Source: Trichobilharzia regenti (Eukaryota > Platyhelminthes > Trematoda > Strigeidida > Schistosomatidae). Taken from it: a stretch of DNA of 64,000 nucleotides. This document shows positions 1 to 10,929 of this stretch, one piece after another; positions within the stretch are counted from its first letter, which is position 1, and every line of letters starts with the position of its first letter. The notes under the pieces were generated by a model. It searched no databases. It saw nothing but the letters and a program-made list of their open reading frames with translations, and was not told where the DNA came from. Both the position numbers and the translations under genes were made by a program. Location: contig OX235262.1 of the NCBI GenBank assembly GCA_944472135.2, forward strand, positions 68,014,887 through 68,078,886, in the 5' to 3' direction.

Positions 1-905
1 CCATGATTCTTGTAATATCGATGCCACTATGATAGGAAATAAACTGAATATTGCCTAGTGCGGTATTAGTTTCTCTTCCGGTCTTTTTCAATCGTATCAT
101 ATCAAATAGGTTTCTAAGAAAATCTTATACCCGACTTATTACATGGAGAAGCAAAAAGTTTCTGGTACAACTCAGGCTCTACTCATAAAACTTTTTTATT
201 GATTTATTCTGTTCATTCTTCTTTTTTGTTCCTTCTTATAGTTCCCTGGGTTTCTAAAAAAGTAGTGAATATATATTATATAATGCAGAACTCTTAATGT
301 TGTAAGCAGGATTAGTGGTGTGCCTTTTACCTGACTAAATTACATTGATGCTGATAAGCACTACAAGTCTTACTTTTTAAAATCGTGAGTAATGCTGACT
401 AAATAAAAAAGGATTGACAGTCACCGGCGAAAGTGTTATGTAACACCTACTTCCACCCTGAAGATTCATTGTAATATTCTGATTATATTACACTTTCAAT
501 AGGGTGGTATTTTTAAGATCGGCTGACGGATATATTTTAATACACTAACTGTCTTACGTATCTTTCCATTATTTTTTCGTTGTGAAACTCGACATTTAGC
601 TGAACTGCTGTGGCTTAGTTAATGGTTCAGATTTCGATAATGCTCCTAATTTTCAAAGGACTACAGTTTTCAATGACCAAACTTATGGTGAGTTTCTATG
701 AGTAAATACTGAAATGTTGATCCAGTCAGTAACTTCCTGTTAGCGAGTAGACGTAATTCTCTATACACAGTTAAGTGAAATATTGACATGTAGTTGTGGC
801 TTAAACATGACTTTCCTTTAACCGTACAATCGCATTTATATACAGTTTTTTTCATGAAAGAGGGTAGTAACAAAAGTGAAGAGTTGTCACAAACACAATT
901 GTTAA
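1..905. other. AT-rich DNA without recognised feature
   Basis: Only short open frames in AT-rich sequence; no family was recognised. Confidence 0.5.
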
Positions 906-1250
906 TTGCAGGATTTCATCATGAGCTGACATTATAGTTAGAGAACCATTAAAAAACCTGGGAGTACTGGACAGCCGCTCCATCCTAGTTTGGGACTCTC
1001 AAGCAGTACGCACCCACCGCCACGGTTCGAACCCAGGACCTTCTGGTTACAAGGCGAGCCAGTATACCATTAAGCCACTGGGACCCGGTCCAATGGCCAG
1101 CCCATGAATTCCAACTTCTGCCAATTCACGATATAGCGCGACCCCTAGCCAATGTCTTCGGCGAGTATTTGTCCTCGCACTCGAGCTACTGCAGGCTTCT
1201 GATCACGACTTCTCACTAGAACCCCGAGGAAACTACCTACCTGAATAAGG
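906..1250 (-). mobile_element. SINE S1 (tRNA-derived)
   Basis: Reverse strand: GGTCCCAGTGGCTTAATGGT (box A) and CCTGGGTTCGAACC (box B), then GTGCGTACTGCTTGAGAGTC and the 3' end GATGAAATCCTGCAA. The 5' half (GAAGTCGTGATCAG...) precedes the tRNA-like part. This is the commonest SINE in the window. Confidence 0.75.
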
Positions 1251-1259
1251 CAATGCATT

Positions 1260-1500
1260 GAAGTTACGCAATAAGATGAATAATTTAATGGATGAGCTGT
1301 AATTAAGGTGCACATAGAAACGAATGAAAATATGCAATTATGTGAGAGTTGTGGAGAAATACAAGAGTTGTGAGGAGCTAGAAAAACAAAAAAAGAAAAT
1401 CGGACCAGCAGAAATCAACAAGGTTGTCACCAATGATAGTAGAAGTGATCGAATGATTTTCTCCTAGAATGTCAGGTTCCCAGATGCATCCTGTCTTAGT
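1260..1500 (-). repeat. Penelope-like 3' fragment matching 38470-38655
   Basis: The reverse strand retains EKIIRSLLLSLVTTLLISAG, close to KKIIQLLLPLVTSLLISFD at the other copy, and ATGAATAATTTAATGGATGAG is shared at the nucleotide level. Confidence 0.55.
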
Positions 1501-2047
1501 CGCAAGGTATCTAATTAGATTTTATTTTCGTTCAATAGGCACCCAACATGTTAGCTGACCATTTCAGTTGGATTTTCTACAGACTGATCTTATTAAGGTT
1601 CCGTCGGGTGGTTCCATTGGTTTCAAACTCATTTTTCCGTTTCGACAGTGTATTTTATTTTCGGAATTTGTTAAATGCTTGCAGTAATTGACTGAGGTCG
1701 TAACTATTGTCTCAAATGATGAAATCGTTATATTCATACCTTGTTTACAGCTTTAAATTGTCAATGTTTGACTTTAATGACCCATTCTATAGGCTAGTCA
1801 TGAAGAGCACTTAACTTGAGATATCCATCCAGTACTGTTTGGCTTTTCAGTGCATCTCTAGTTCTTGGCAGCTCGTGATCAAACTTATAACCATTCAAGT
1901 TCCTGCAAATTAACATTTAAAAATTTATCCAACTGTCAACAGCTACTGACTCTGTAGAGGAAATTACTTGAAGTTCTGTTGAGAAGTCGTATCCAACAGG
2001 GTCTACTAGGTTACTTGCCAGTGACATCAGCTGATTGTTGCGCTATA

Positions 2048-2050
<3 letters not shown>

Positions 2051-2092
<42 letters not shown>
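2051..2092 (+). repeat. (AT)21 microsatellite
   Basis: Forty-two bases of pure AT. Confidence 0.97.
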
Positions 2093-2094
<2 letters not shown>

Positions 2095-2249
2095 ATAGGT
2101 GTGATATTAATTTTCATACTTAATTTTCTTATTAGGACTTTAGAATTTCCATCAGTCCAAATAATTTTCAGCAGAGAAAGAACAAACATTGATACAGAAT
2201 AACATGGACACATTTTATTTCGTTAGTTTTCATCAGTTGCGTACAACGT

Positions 2250-2650
2250 ATTATTATTATTTCCTCTAATTCCTAGAGGAACATAGGGCTTCAGCCACGC
2301 GTCTCCATTCCCTTCGGTTTTCTGCCAACTTTTCACCCTGCTCCAGGTCTGCCAATACGCTTCCATCTCTTCTTCACATGACCTCCTCCAAGTCACCCTT
2401 CTACGACCAACTCACCGCTTCCCTTTCGGGTTCCACTCGAGTAGTGGCTTGTCCAGTGATGTCACTTGATAGTTTCCTCAGAGTATGTCCAAATCCATCT
2501 CCATTTCTTCTTGCCTATTTGTTTCACAATCGGTTCCTGATTGGTTTGCTCCCAGTGATCCCTGTTGCTGATCTCTTCTTGCCATCTGATCTTGAGTGTT
2601 GAGCAAAGACAGCTGTTAATGAAGGTCTGCAGTTTCTTCGAGATGTTCTT
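2250..2650 (-). mobile_element. RTE 3' tail, 5'-truncated
   Basis: A TTATTATT end and CCTAGAGGAACATAGGGC are followed on the reverse strand by the GNPKGKR-like coding remnant and the IGHT-region. It matches the tails at 33345 and 55722. It abuts a remnant SINE tail (2651-2710). Confidence 0.75.
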
Positions 2651-2710
2651 TACGACGCGCCAAGGCTAGCAACCCCACCCTGTAAACAAAGTTGCTATAA
2701 AAACTTCAGA
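2651..2710 (+). repeat. SINE S2 tail remnant
   Basis: AAGGCTAGCAACCCCACCC and the following GTTGCTATAAAAACTTCAG match the 3' body of the S2 SINE at 18810. Confidence 0.6.
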
Positions 2711-3518
2711 ACGATGAATCTCCGTACAACTTATAGTCTCTAATAATATAAGTCAGTGTACAATTTTAACATCCTTTTGCCTACCAAAAGTCATACTGTG
2801 ACAGTGTCACAGTGAAATAAAACACAAGGATGAAAAGGTATCTGGAGTATTACAGTGCGTGTATACGTATATATAGTAGTGTGGCATGTGCTACTGATAA
2901 GGTTTATCAGTAGTGTATAAAAACACGTTCATCAGCACAAAACGTCCAAAACAGGGAGACAGACAGACTTGATGTTAATGAAAGCAAATGATACAGTGTT
3001 ACGGAAATACATGAGGGACGTGAAGTTAACACAAAGAAATACAATATGAGAGCCAAAAGTAGCACAACTCGGAAGACCTGTGCAAATGGTGTGTTGATGA
3101 TAAGGTGTACATAATTGAGCTATATAGAGATACCTTACCGTTTCTCCGTCTCTACCATGGCCAGAGTAAATTTCTCACTATAACTTACAATTAGTCATCC
3201 CTTCCTACACCTACGTAATACATTTTTAAGGACAAAGTTACCACTATCTGATTGGTCTAAAGATTTCTGTGTTAACTATAATTACGATTGTACAGCTCAT
3301 GAAAATGAATCGTCGAAAAGAGAATTTTCCTCGCTGTTTGTGCTTTTTTCTTATGACTCAATATGGGAATATTTCGTTCATTAAAGATTATAGGTTGCAC
3401 ACAACTGTTGAGGACCAGCGAAATGAAATGATTCTATATTATTCTGCACAAATGTTTGTATGTTTGTATATTATTTCTCTGTCCATATACAATTAAGTTT
3501 AAATTTGTTTTTAAACAG
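2711..3518. other. Probable intron of the tetraspanin gene
   Basis: Sequence before the 3519 acceptor. A 75-codon opening at 3269-3496 has no recognisable content. Confidence 0.5.
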
Positions 3519-3706
3519 ATCTTCAATATCCTATTCCGTGCTGTAAAATGGATTCGCAATTCGTCATTATTGATCCAACATGTCCAGGAGAATTTAATGA
3601 GAAGAATTCAAATATAAAACAAGGTTGTTGGGATCAATTATCATCAATTCTCAGTTTTTATATTGGTTCACTAGCTATCTCTGGAGTTGTCATCATCTTA
3701 TTTCAA
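3519..3706 (+). CDS. Tetraspanin, internal exon (large extracellular loop and fourth membrane segment)
   Basis: The exon is bounded by a pyrimidine-rich AG acceptor ending at 3518 and a GTAAGA donor at 3707. It starts with two bases finishing a split codon and then reads 62 codons. Visible in order are LQYPIPCCK (the CC pair of the second extracellular loop), DPTCPG (third cysteine), KQGCW (the conserved GC before the membrane), and a hydrophobic stretch of about 20 residues from ILSFYIG to VVIILF (fourth membrane segment). This cysteine pattern followed at once by a membrane helix is the tetraspanin signature. Tetraspanins are membrane organisers and are abundant in the schistosome surface tegument. 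Which tetraspanin this is cannot be told from one exon. I did not find upstream exons for TM1-TM3 in the first 3.5 kb, so they probably lie outside the window. Membership of the family is well supported; the exact borders are inferred from splice consensus. Confidence 0.8.
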
Positions 3707-3743
3707 GTAAGAAAATTCCATTACTTATAATTTCTGTGTGTAG

Positions 3744-3788
3744 ATGGTTGATTCTTTTAAGATGACCATTGACCTTTCTATAAATTAG
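3744..3788 (+). CDS. Possible last exon of the same tetraspanin
   Basis: A 37-nt intron (3707-3743, GTAAGA to TGTGTAG) would join the preceding exon in phase 0 to MVDSFKMTIDLSIN and a TAG stop at 3786-3788. That gives a short cytoplasmic tail after TM4, as expected for a tetraspanin. Introns of this size exist in schistosomes, though mostly near gene 5' ends. The alternative is a long intron to an exon further downstream. This is an inference from splice signals only. Confidence 0.3.
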   Translation: MVDSFKMTIDLSIN

Positions 3789-4049
3789 AGGAAAACAATT
3801 ACTTAGCACGGAATATATTTTATCCCAAATATCTCATTTCGCAAGGATTTACAACTAAATTGACTGACAACCTGTATTCCTTATCTTACGATCGGAATTT
3901 CGTTCAAGCATTTAGTGCTATCTTGAATCAGAATGAGAAAGAGAAAAATAGTGGCATACAGTTATAGATTTACTGATCAGTATGCCTTGTGAAAAATCAC
4001 TGAAATCAAGCAGCAGTGCTTGTTAAGCGAACCAAAGTAATCTATAAAC

Positions 4050-4190
4050 CTGATGGTACTTTCATCCATTTGGTGTTGAGCTCATTTGCAGTACAACCGC
4101 AGAAACTTCGAGTATTCTGCTAAGCACTGATGACTGATATGAGTTATTTGCAGCTACTCACATCGATCAGCCGTATTTATCATCGCTTGG
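4050..4190 (+). repeat. Repeat S5, diverged copy
   Basis: GACTGATATGAGTTATTTGC and CGCTTGGTTTCTTTAA parallel 13915-13980; the ribozyme-like core is lost. Confidence 0.45.
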
Positions 4191-4461
4191 TTTCTTTAAT
4201 ACTCTTTATGGTATCAGTCACACAACAGATTAGAATTTAAATGATTCTGGCTTTCTGTTAGACGTCATGGAGGTATCTTACCGCAAACTGTGTTATTTGA
4301 AGAGGACAATCATACTAAATAAAGTCGATCGTCTTTCCATGAGTTTTATGTCAGCGGTGACGCTTTATAGTCATGGAAAATGCCAAGACCTATAGCTACA
4401 CAGTGCACTCATACTTTGCGCCAAGTATGACGCAAATTAGCGTGTATTAAAGGAATCCCAG

Positions 4462-4787
4462 TGTAACAACAGAAGACAAGGGCCAGGCAACAGATCGTTT
4501 TATTATGAAAATCAACACGTATTTATACATCTTTCAACTACATTATTATAGACAAGCGCAGTCATCTGATTGGTTGTTTAGGTAGACAAACGCAGGCTTC
4601 TGATTGGTTGTTTCGGGATTCCTTGACAAATAGAGTTCTCTCTGCGAATCATATTCTGCCACGTTAACTTTGCTGTGATTGGTTGTTGACTCAGGCTTGT
4701 TCATATTTTCTCACGGCCCATATTAGTGACCTAGACCTTAACGTAGATTAGTGCCAACCAATCGGCTAGCAGCCTGCTCTCACCACA
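4462..4787 (-). mobile_element. Solo LTR of the Gypsy-like family, with 4-bp target duplication
   Basis: The reverse strand starts TGTGGTGAGAGCAGG and ends TGTTGTTACA, matching the LTRs at 10625 and 12523. The direct flanks are CCAG at 4458-4461 and 4788-4791, a perfect 4-bp duplication. Compared with the 10.6-kb element this LTR keeps about 40-50 extra bases near its 5' end, including one more CCAAT box. No internal sequence remains, so this is the product of LTR-LTR recombination. Confidence 0.9.
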
Positions 4788-4834
4788 CCAGCATTCAGTT
4801 TACTTCCTTATTCCTAGTGGAACAGTGAGATTCA

Positions 4835-5035
4835 AGCTCGAGCTTTGGAATTTCAATCACAATGTTTTTCTTAAGTTTTACGAAGTGGGGTTGATACCCT
4901 TACTCCAAACCTTCCCTCTTTACACAGCTTAATACCAACTAAGCGAGATTTAGGAGTGCGTGGGTCGGCGATCGAACTTAGAACCAGATGCTTGTTTGGC
5001 GAGCATTCTACCGTTGCACTACTGACTCAACAGGT
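4835..5035 (-). mobile_element. SINE S2 (tRNA-Gly-like head)
   Basis: The reverse strand has the pattern GCGGTAGAATGCTCGCC (here decayed) followed by a GAGGGAAGGTTTGGAGTAAG body. Decayed copy of the family best seen at 18810. Confidence 0.6.
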
Positions 5036-5939
5036 AATAACCGGACCCAACGTTGTTTAACTTCAGTGATCGGCGAGGAACCGGTGTTTTTGGTGTTGCA
5101 TGGTCACCAGTCACTGTATCTTAAAGAAATCTAAAATCTTTATAGTGAATATTGAATTAGGATTGATTTTGGCTGATAACAGAATATATTGAAGTAGGCC
5201 TTTTGCAATAGATTAAATACCAAAATTTCGTCTAAAATCAAAAGTATCATGGGACTGCAAGAGTAAAATGTCATTTTGATTTAGATAAAAAAAAATGATA
5301 AACACAAATAAATTATTCGGATGCATAGAACAAATAATCATAACAATTGATAAATAAACGCGTGAATTTTGAATCCAATAGAATACACATAATCTACATC
5401 CAACTGTGTGGTCTACTGAATCAAACTGACTTGATTTTAAGGAAGTAGGTTATTCAAGGCACAGAAAAGAAATGCGGAAATCTGCTTCTTCTTGTTTATC
5501 CATAAAATGTAGGTTGTGTTAGTTGAAAAATGGTTACATTAGTAGAAGTAGTGAATAAACACTTTTGTAGATTAAGCATTCCTATCAAAGAAAATAACCA
5601 ATAGATGCATATGCCGAAAGGATTTTTTATTCAGGTCAATAATAAACAAAACCTGCCTTGTCTGAAAATCTTATTCACCAAGTGAAAATCACAAAAGGGA
5701 ATATTTTTATTCAATCATATAGTTTACATTAAATTCATAAGTGTAATATTCGATTAGGCTAAATAAGGAACTAAAATTAATCGCACTATATGTTATTCTA
5801 GATTACCACACATTGGTTGTTCCTCATGTTAATAATAAGCAGATAACGGATTTTCGCTATCGAGTCCTTTAGAATTAACGCTGGAATAATAGGATAATTG
5901 TGTTCACTTATGTGGATGGGTTAGTTGTGAAGTATTCAT

Positions 5940-6235
5940 AGTTTTTCTGGACAACATCTTCAGTAAATACTTCTATATGAAGTGAGCTCCCAGAATTCTT
6001 ACAGGAACGTTGAATGTGATTGGTTGTTTCTGGATATTTTCTCATCCTCTAGTTCATTTTTATTGATAATGATTGTTTTGTCCAACTGAAATTTGACCTT
6101 TAATCCATGTGACTTCACTTTTATTCATTGTTAAATCTTATTTACGCCAATAAAACTTCGAAGTGAAGTATATCTTGAGGAAGTCTAGGGAGACAGTGAA
6201 AGCTTCGCAGCCAAACCGTTCAGCTAAGGGAAAAC
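5940..6235. repeat. Possible family D tail scraps in opposite orientations
   Basis: GGACAACATCTTCAGTAAA at about 5950 resembles the reverse of the family D tail, and GACAGTGAAAGCTTCGCAGC at about 6191 resembles it forward. Both are short and diverged. Confidence 0.3.
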
Positions 6236-6319
6236 GGCTACACGAATATTATCCACCTGGGTTATCAAGCTTCTCTATCATATCATATTATGAGAAACAC
6301 TAAAGATATCAAAGAACTA

Positions 6320-6445
6320 CATAGTGCTGGCTGATTGAGATAACTAGCTGAATACTGCTCACATAAACCAGAAATGCTTGCAACCTAGATCAAGGTGGTC
6401 TAAACACCGGATAGTTGTTTCAATCGTTTTGATATCAAGCTCATC
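6320..6445 (-). repeat. Repeat S5, reverse copy
   Basis: Reverse strand has CTCTGATGAGCTTGATATC and GATTGAAACAACTATCC, so CTGATGA and GAAAC are both kept but 19 bases apart; AAGGTGGTCTAAACACC is shared. Confidence 0.45.
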
Positions 6446-7559
6446 AGAGGTTTCCAAAGGAAACATAAGGAAAATAAGCTCGCTGAGCTGTGTAATTTGC
6501 GAATGTAATTCAAAAACAAGATGTGGTTTACAGTTTTGCATAGGTATATTATTCTTGAAAACATTTTTACATTCTTGAAATGGATTCGTTATAAAGATTC
6601 TGATAGTAACGTTCCATATGCAAAAACCTACTGATATAGATGTGCTGAATGCCTGAGGTGAAAATAAGGAGCGACTGACCTCAAAATCATCACCATGCAT
6701 AAATGCCATAAACAACATTTTCACTAAAAGCTGACAGTTACTCCAACACATAAATGCATTCATACTTAGATATTGTGTTTCTAAATTTCCTTGAATTTAC
6801 ACGCTTTAACTATGATGGTTCTGATAGAAATAGTAGTATCAACATTAAAAATTGAAACCCATTGTATTTAAATTAACACCACCAAAGTTGTTCAATATTA
6901 ACTGATCTTAGAGTTAATTATGGTTGCATGTGTCACTTAGTGTAAAATAGTATGCGTGAGTACCACAGTCCTTAGGGATACTTAAAAACAGCACTTAATT
7001 GCATAAAACACTCTGACTTCACGAAACTTCTGATGAATTTTCTTGAAGACCACCAGAAAACTATTCGTTCGATTGTGATGAATGGGTAGATTCTGCCGTA
7101 TACTTCACAAAGAACTGATATTACTTCTAGAGCAACTGTAAACTAAAAATCAATAAACGCTTATTTCACTCTAGTATGTATATCTTCAGAGATGTGCATT
7201 TAGAATCCTTAACCTTGTCAAACTCACTATGATAGCGCTTCCATCTAACTATTGCATTAAAAACTGGTTATGGTGAATGTCGTAGATTGGAGACTGAAGT
7301 CTGATATGGACAAAGCATTAGTGTATCTGAGTAACACAGAGATTCTGATCACACACACACCTGCTTTTCATACATATTTATAAAAAAGACAAAGGAGTAC
7401 AAAGAATCTTGATTTTTAACAATATAGTTCAGAATATTTACAGGTCACGATCACAAATAAGAGGTAGGGAAGTAAGTTAAGAGAAAAGAGAGGTGAAAAT
7501 AATTTTAATTAAAATGAACATTGGATCTAAAATTTGATTAGATAGTCTTAAGTAACAGC

Positions 7560-7670
7560 AAGAATAAATAAAATAATCTGATAGAGTTAACCTCAGAAAT
7601 CGATATCCACCGTCATCTGTCTCAAAGCACATCACAGAGACAGGTTATAAACTTGAGTCCAATAATATCT
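7560..7670 (+). pseudogene. Possible Penelope-like GIY-YIG scrap
   Basis: VSKHITETGYKLESNNISK resembles the EHLxxTGHKxxxxxS segment. Short and uncertain. Confidence 0.35.
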
Positions 7671-8378
7671 CTAAAACCATAAATATAAAACACTTTTCAG
7701 TTACATACTTAGCAAGAACGACAGTTTTTGAAGAATAAAATGGTTTCATCATCTATTTTGTTGACTTCTCGTCAGCTGCTTACAACTCGAAGTCATTATT
7801 AAACATATCTAAAAAAAGCAATTTTAACACACACAGAGTTCATTTTAAACAGAAATCAATCGATCAATGTATGCATACAGTAATAATATAAATAGTGATA
7901 AACATCCGATTACGTAATGTCAAAAGTTTCCTTTGTGTATGATCATTATTGTTTGGAACAAAGTGTTTATTATTATATGTATTATTATTGTATGCATATA
8001 TTGATCGATTTTTGTTTAAAAATGAACTCAGCGCACGTATGTTAAAGTTTCATACATTTGTTACCCTAATGAATTTGAAAAAGGTAAGAACGACAGTTTT
8101 TGTAGAGTAAAATAGTACCATCATTTATTTTCGTTACCTTCTCGTCAGCTGCTTACAGGCCAAAGACATTATTAAATATATCTATAAAAGCATCTTTAAC
8201 ATACTTGCTTAGAGTTCATTTTAAACAAAGATCAATCGATTAATATACACATAAAGTAATAATATATACATACATATTTGTAATATTAAATATATAAACA
8301 CTGAACAATAATGATCGTATACAATGAATACTTTTCAACATTACGCATTTAGATAAAAAAAGTGATGAAAATATTCAG

Positions 8379-8791
8379 TTACCAGGTCAAAGAAAGACTG
8401 ATAACTGTTTCTTTTTGAACGCGAAAATCAGGTTTCAGGCGCTTGATGGAAATGGCTTCAGAAAACTTGAAGAGAATTGAGCTCTTTTGCCTACTGGTAA
8501 TTTTGAACGACTTTCCGACGTTCACCTCATGACCCGTGTCAAGAAGATATCTGGCGATGGTACTGTTTAAAGCATTTTTTACCTTTAGACATAAGCTTTT
8601 TGTTACATGTTTAGAAAATCGTAGACATGCCCTTCTTTCTGTTCTTCCAATGTAACTGCTCCCGCAGATACATGTAAATTTGTATCTACAGTTGGAGTTA
8701 ACTTGAGGAGGATATCTATCGATTTTTGTCTGCACCAAAGAGCAAGTTGTTTGATAGACGGGAACGAGCTTAGCTGCAGGATAGGCTATGG
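8379..8791 (-). CDS. Penelope-like linker and GIY-YIG endonuclease
   Basis: After the frameshift the product reads PAAKLVPVYQTTCSLVQTKI, then YKFTCICGSSYIGRTERRACLRFSKH (CxC and YIGRT plus the catalytic arginine), STIARYLLDTGHEV, KSFKIT and the glutamate-containing SEAISIKRLKPDF, VQKETVISL. This is a full GIY-YIG domain with CCHH-like zinc ligands. The enzyme nicks DNA for insertion. It stops naturally at 8379. Confidence 0.8.
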
Positions 8792-9355
8792 CTAGTGATG
8801 TCTTCTGTTGACCATTGCTGTAATGTTTTCACCTTTGTGATCAAGTTGAATGTAGATTGGCTTTTTACCCACTGTGATTAGTTTTACATTTAAGACTTCA
8901 TATCTTCCATAATTGTCAATGAACCTTTGAGGGTAACCATCGCTCTTCAACATCTTTTCAAGAAACGCAAATTCTTCCTCTAATTTCTCTATGGAGCATA
9001 TTCTCTTCGCTCTACAGTACACAGTCTTGACTAGTTCGCGTCTAAAGCTATTCGAAAAAAAACTATTAAAATGTAAGTATTGTCTTTTCCAAATAGGCTT
9101 TTGATAAATTGACTTTTGAAGACTGCTGTCTTCTAGGCGTTGCATGGCAATGTCGAGGAAGTGGAACTTTCCGTCACTTTCATGTTCAGTAAACTCAATA
9201 TTAGTATGTGCATCAATGAATAATCTGAGTAAGTGTGAAGCATGACTTTCATTGTTGCACGCTATAAATGTGTCATCAACATATCGACAATAGGAAGTTG
9301 TCTCGTCGATTGCATGCTTCAATTCTGTTCTTTCATCTAAATGCGTAATGCCGAA
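8792..9355 (-). CDS. Penelope-like reverse transcriptase, C-terminal half
   Basis: From THLDERTELKHAI the frame shows YCRYVDDTFIAC (motif C, catalytic YVDD), NIEFTEHESDGKFHFLDIA, SIYQKPIWKRQYLHFNS and SLHP-like FFSNSFRRELVKTVYCRAKR, all in the order expected of Penelope-like and telomerase-related RTs. The open frame extends to 9475, but its first 40 residues are terminal-repeat sequence. It ends VNRRHH because of a one-base frameshift near 8795, after which the linker and endonuclease continue. Confidence 0.8.
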   Translation of the reverse strand, partial: FGITHLDERTELKHAIDETTSYCRYVDDTFIACNNESHASHLLRLFIDAHTNIEFTEHESDGKFHFLDIAMQRLEDSSLQKSIYQKPIWKRQYLHFNSFFSNSFRRELVKTVYCRAKRICSIEKLEEEFAFLEKMLKSDGYPQRFIDNYGRYEVLNVKLITVGKKPIYIQLDHKGENITAMVNRRHH

Positions 9356-9703
9356 AAGTTTCCATTGTGTATTATCATTAATGTTCAGAACTGTGTTTAA
9401 TATTACATATATATATATTATTACTGTATGTATATATTGATTGATTGATTTTTGTTTAAAATGAACTCTGTGCAAGTATGTTAAAATTGTTTCTGTATAT
9501 ATACTTAATAATGACTTTGAGTTGTAAGCACCTAATGAGAAGTAAGCGAAATAAATGATGGTACCATTCTATTTTGCAAAAGCTGTCGTTCTTGCTTTAT
9601 TCACATTCATTAATGGGAATAAATGTATGAAGTTTCTGAAAAAGCACCTCCCTGGAAAACTCTGAATCACTTGGTGACAGTTCATTGCAGAATACCTAGA
9701 CTC

Positions 9704-9905
9704 GTTGAAGCACAGTGGTTAGGACTCTCGCCGACCATGCACATGGTCCGAGGTTCGACCACCTGCCGACGGACACTTGATATCTATGGTTGGCCTGCGA
9801 AATTTGGGCTACCGATATCACATGCTGAAAATTCCATACTTGTACCAAAAATACGGTGTGGAATCAAGCTGCAATCAAAAATTAAAAAACAAAAAATTAA
9901 AATGG
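9704..9905 (+). mobile_element. SINE S3 (tRNA-derived)
   Basis: AGCACAGTGGTTAGGACTC (box A), GTCCGAGGTTCGACC (box B), ACTTGATATCTATGGTTGGC, CTACCGATATCACATGCTG and an AAAATTAAAAAACAAAAAA tail. Confidence 0.75.
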
Positions 9906-10204
9906 CTTGAACGTTTTTCATGTGTTCAAATATCACTTGTTACTACTCTGAACCAGGCTTGGTAGTGGGATTTTAGAAGCAGAATTCACTTTATTATATG
10001 TGTAAACCTTGGGCACTGTGGTGGTAAGTAATTCAATATTAATTTGTTTATTATATATATCACACAGGGAAACAATTATCTACAGGATGTTGTTTCAAAT
10101 GCAATTTATTGTTCATAATCACATCAGTTATAATCACCCTGATAGTGGCGGACAAGTGGGCAAATTTAGCGATTGAAACATTCAGCCCCACCCCAAAAGT
10201 ATGA

Positions 10205-10504
10205 TAGGGGTATCTGGATGACACACTCACTGTACTTAGAACGCAGGACATAAATAGAGTCTTCAAACAAGTCAGTTTGGAGTTAGAGGCAATTCAGTTC
10301 ACTTGTGAAGTGGAAAGTCAGAAAGGAGAACTTCCAATGTTAGATTGTAACATAAAAGGGAAAGAAGATGAAAAGTTAAACACTAGTGTTTACAGGAAAC
10401 CCAAACATTCAAAACCGATATTTGGATTTCCAATCATCCCACCCTATGTCAATAAAATAGGATTGGTGAAATACTTAAGTAAGTGGGGCACAAAAACTAA
10501 GTAG
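10205..10504 (+). pseudogene. Penelope-like RT fragment
   Basis: The stop-free stretch reads GYLDDTLTVLRTQDINRVFK (motif C as YLDD), then LEAIQFTCEVESQKGELPML and NTSVYRKPKHSKPIFGF, typical of the Penelope-like RT palm and thumb. Upstream bases 10140-10200 retain a decayed IVADKWANLAIETF, equivalent to motif B. Confidence 0.7.
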
Positions 10505-10624
10505 TACCTAGGAAAATCTAAGACAGGAAGTGAGGCATATAAGAGATGCTTTGAAACTTAATAACTACCCTGATAAATTATTCAGGGAATTTGTTGCAAA
10601 ATGTAAAGATGAAAGAAATACTAA

Positions 10625-10906
10625 TGTGGTGAGAGCAGGCCGTGAGAAAATATGAGCAAGGCTGATTCAACAACCAATCACAGCAAAGTTAACGTGGCAA
10701 AATATGATTCGCAGATAGAGAATTCTATTTGTCGAGGAATCCCGAAACAACCAATCAGAAGCCTGCGTTTGTTTGCCTAACTTCTGATAAACAACCAATC
10801 AGATGACTGCGCTTGTCTATAATAATGTATGTGAAATATGTATAAATACGTGTTGATTTTCATAATAAAACGATCTGTTGCTTCGCCCTTGTCTTCTGTT
10901 GTTACA
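10625..10906 (+). repeat. 5' LTR of the chimeric element
   Basis: This 282-bp LTR starts TGTGGTGAG and ends TGTTACA. It is immediately followed by TTTGGTGTCGCTGCC, where the TGG-starting stretch is the presumed primer-binding site. The 3' partner is 12523-12805. Confidence 0.92.
10674..10869 (+). promoter_or_regulatory. LTR promoter elements: three CCAAT boxes, TATA box, poly(A) signal
   Basis: CCAAT occurs at 10674, 10751 and 10795, each time in the context ACAACCAATCA or nearly so. TATAAATA lies at 10841-10848 and AATAAA at 10864-10869. The order CCAAT x3, TATA, AATAAA is that of a compact U3-R layout. The solo LTR at 4462-4787 has the same ATTGG-type boxes in reverse. Confidence 0.7.
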
Positions 10907-10929
10907 TTTGGTGTCGCTGCCTCCAGAAA

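Larger units (their letters stand above)
5036..7559. other. AT-rich DNA with only scraps of repeats
   Basis: Apart from the S5 copy and possible family D scraps listed, nothing was recognised. A 134-codon opening at 6359-6763 (-) overlaps S5 and looks fortuitous. Confidence 0.5.
7725..9600 (-). mobile_element. Penelope-like element, family B, with inverted and repeated terminal units
   Basis: The element is coded on the reverse strand: partial reverse transcriptase (9355-8792), linker, and GIY-YIG endonuclease (8791-8379). Terminal sequence follows at 7725-8378. The unit starting AGAACGACAGTTTTTG occurs at 7725 and 8090 in the same direction. A third unit lies inverted at 9365-9600 (ending GCTGTCGTTCTTGC), and 7935-8075 is an inverted partner of 7836-7930. 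Repeated and inverted 'pseudo-LTRs' are characteristic of Penelope-like elements. The 5' part of the reverse transcriptase is missing. Confidence 0.8.

Noticed and set aside
2051..2092. AT run as an origin or matrix-attachment site
   Set aside because: A pure AT microsatellite with nothing else to support a function.
6359..6763. 134-codon open frame on the - strand
   Set aside because: Overlaps repeat S5, hydrophobic-biased composition from AT-rich DNA, no splice context or family.
7725..8378. CRISPR-like or satellite array because of repeated units
   Set aside because: Units are few, of unequal length and partly inverted; they are Penelope terminal repeats.
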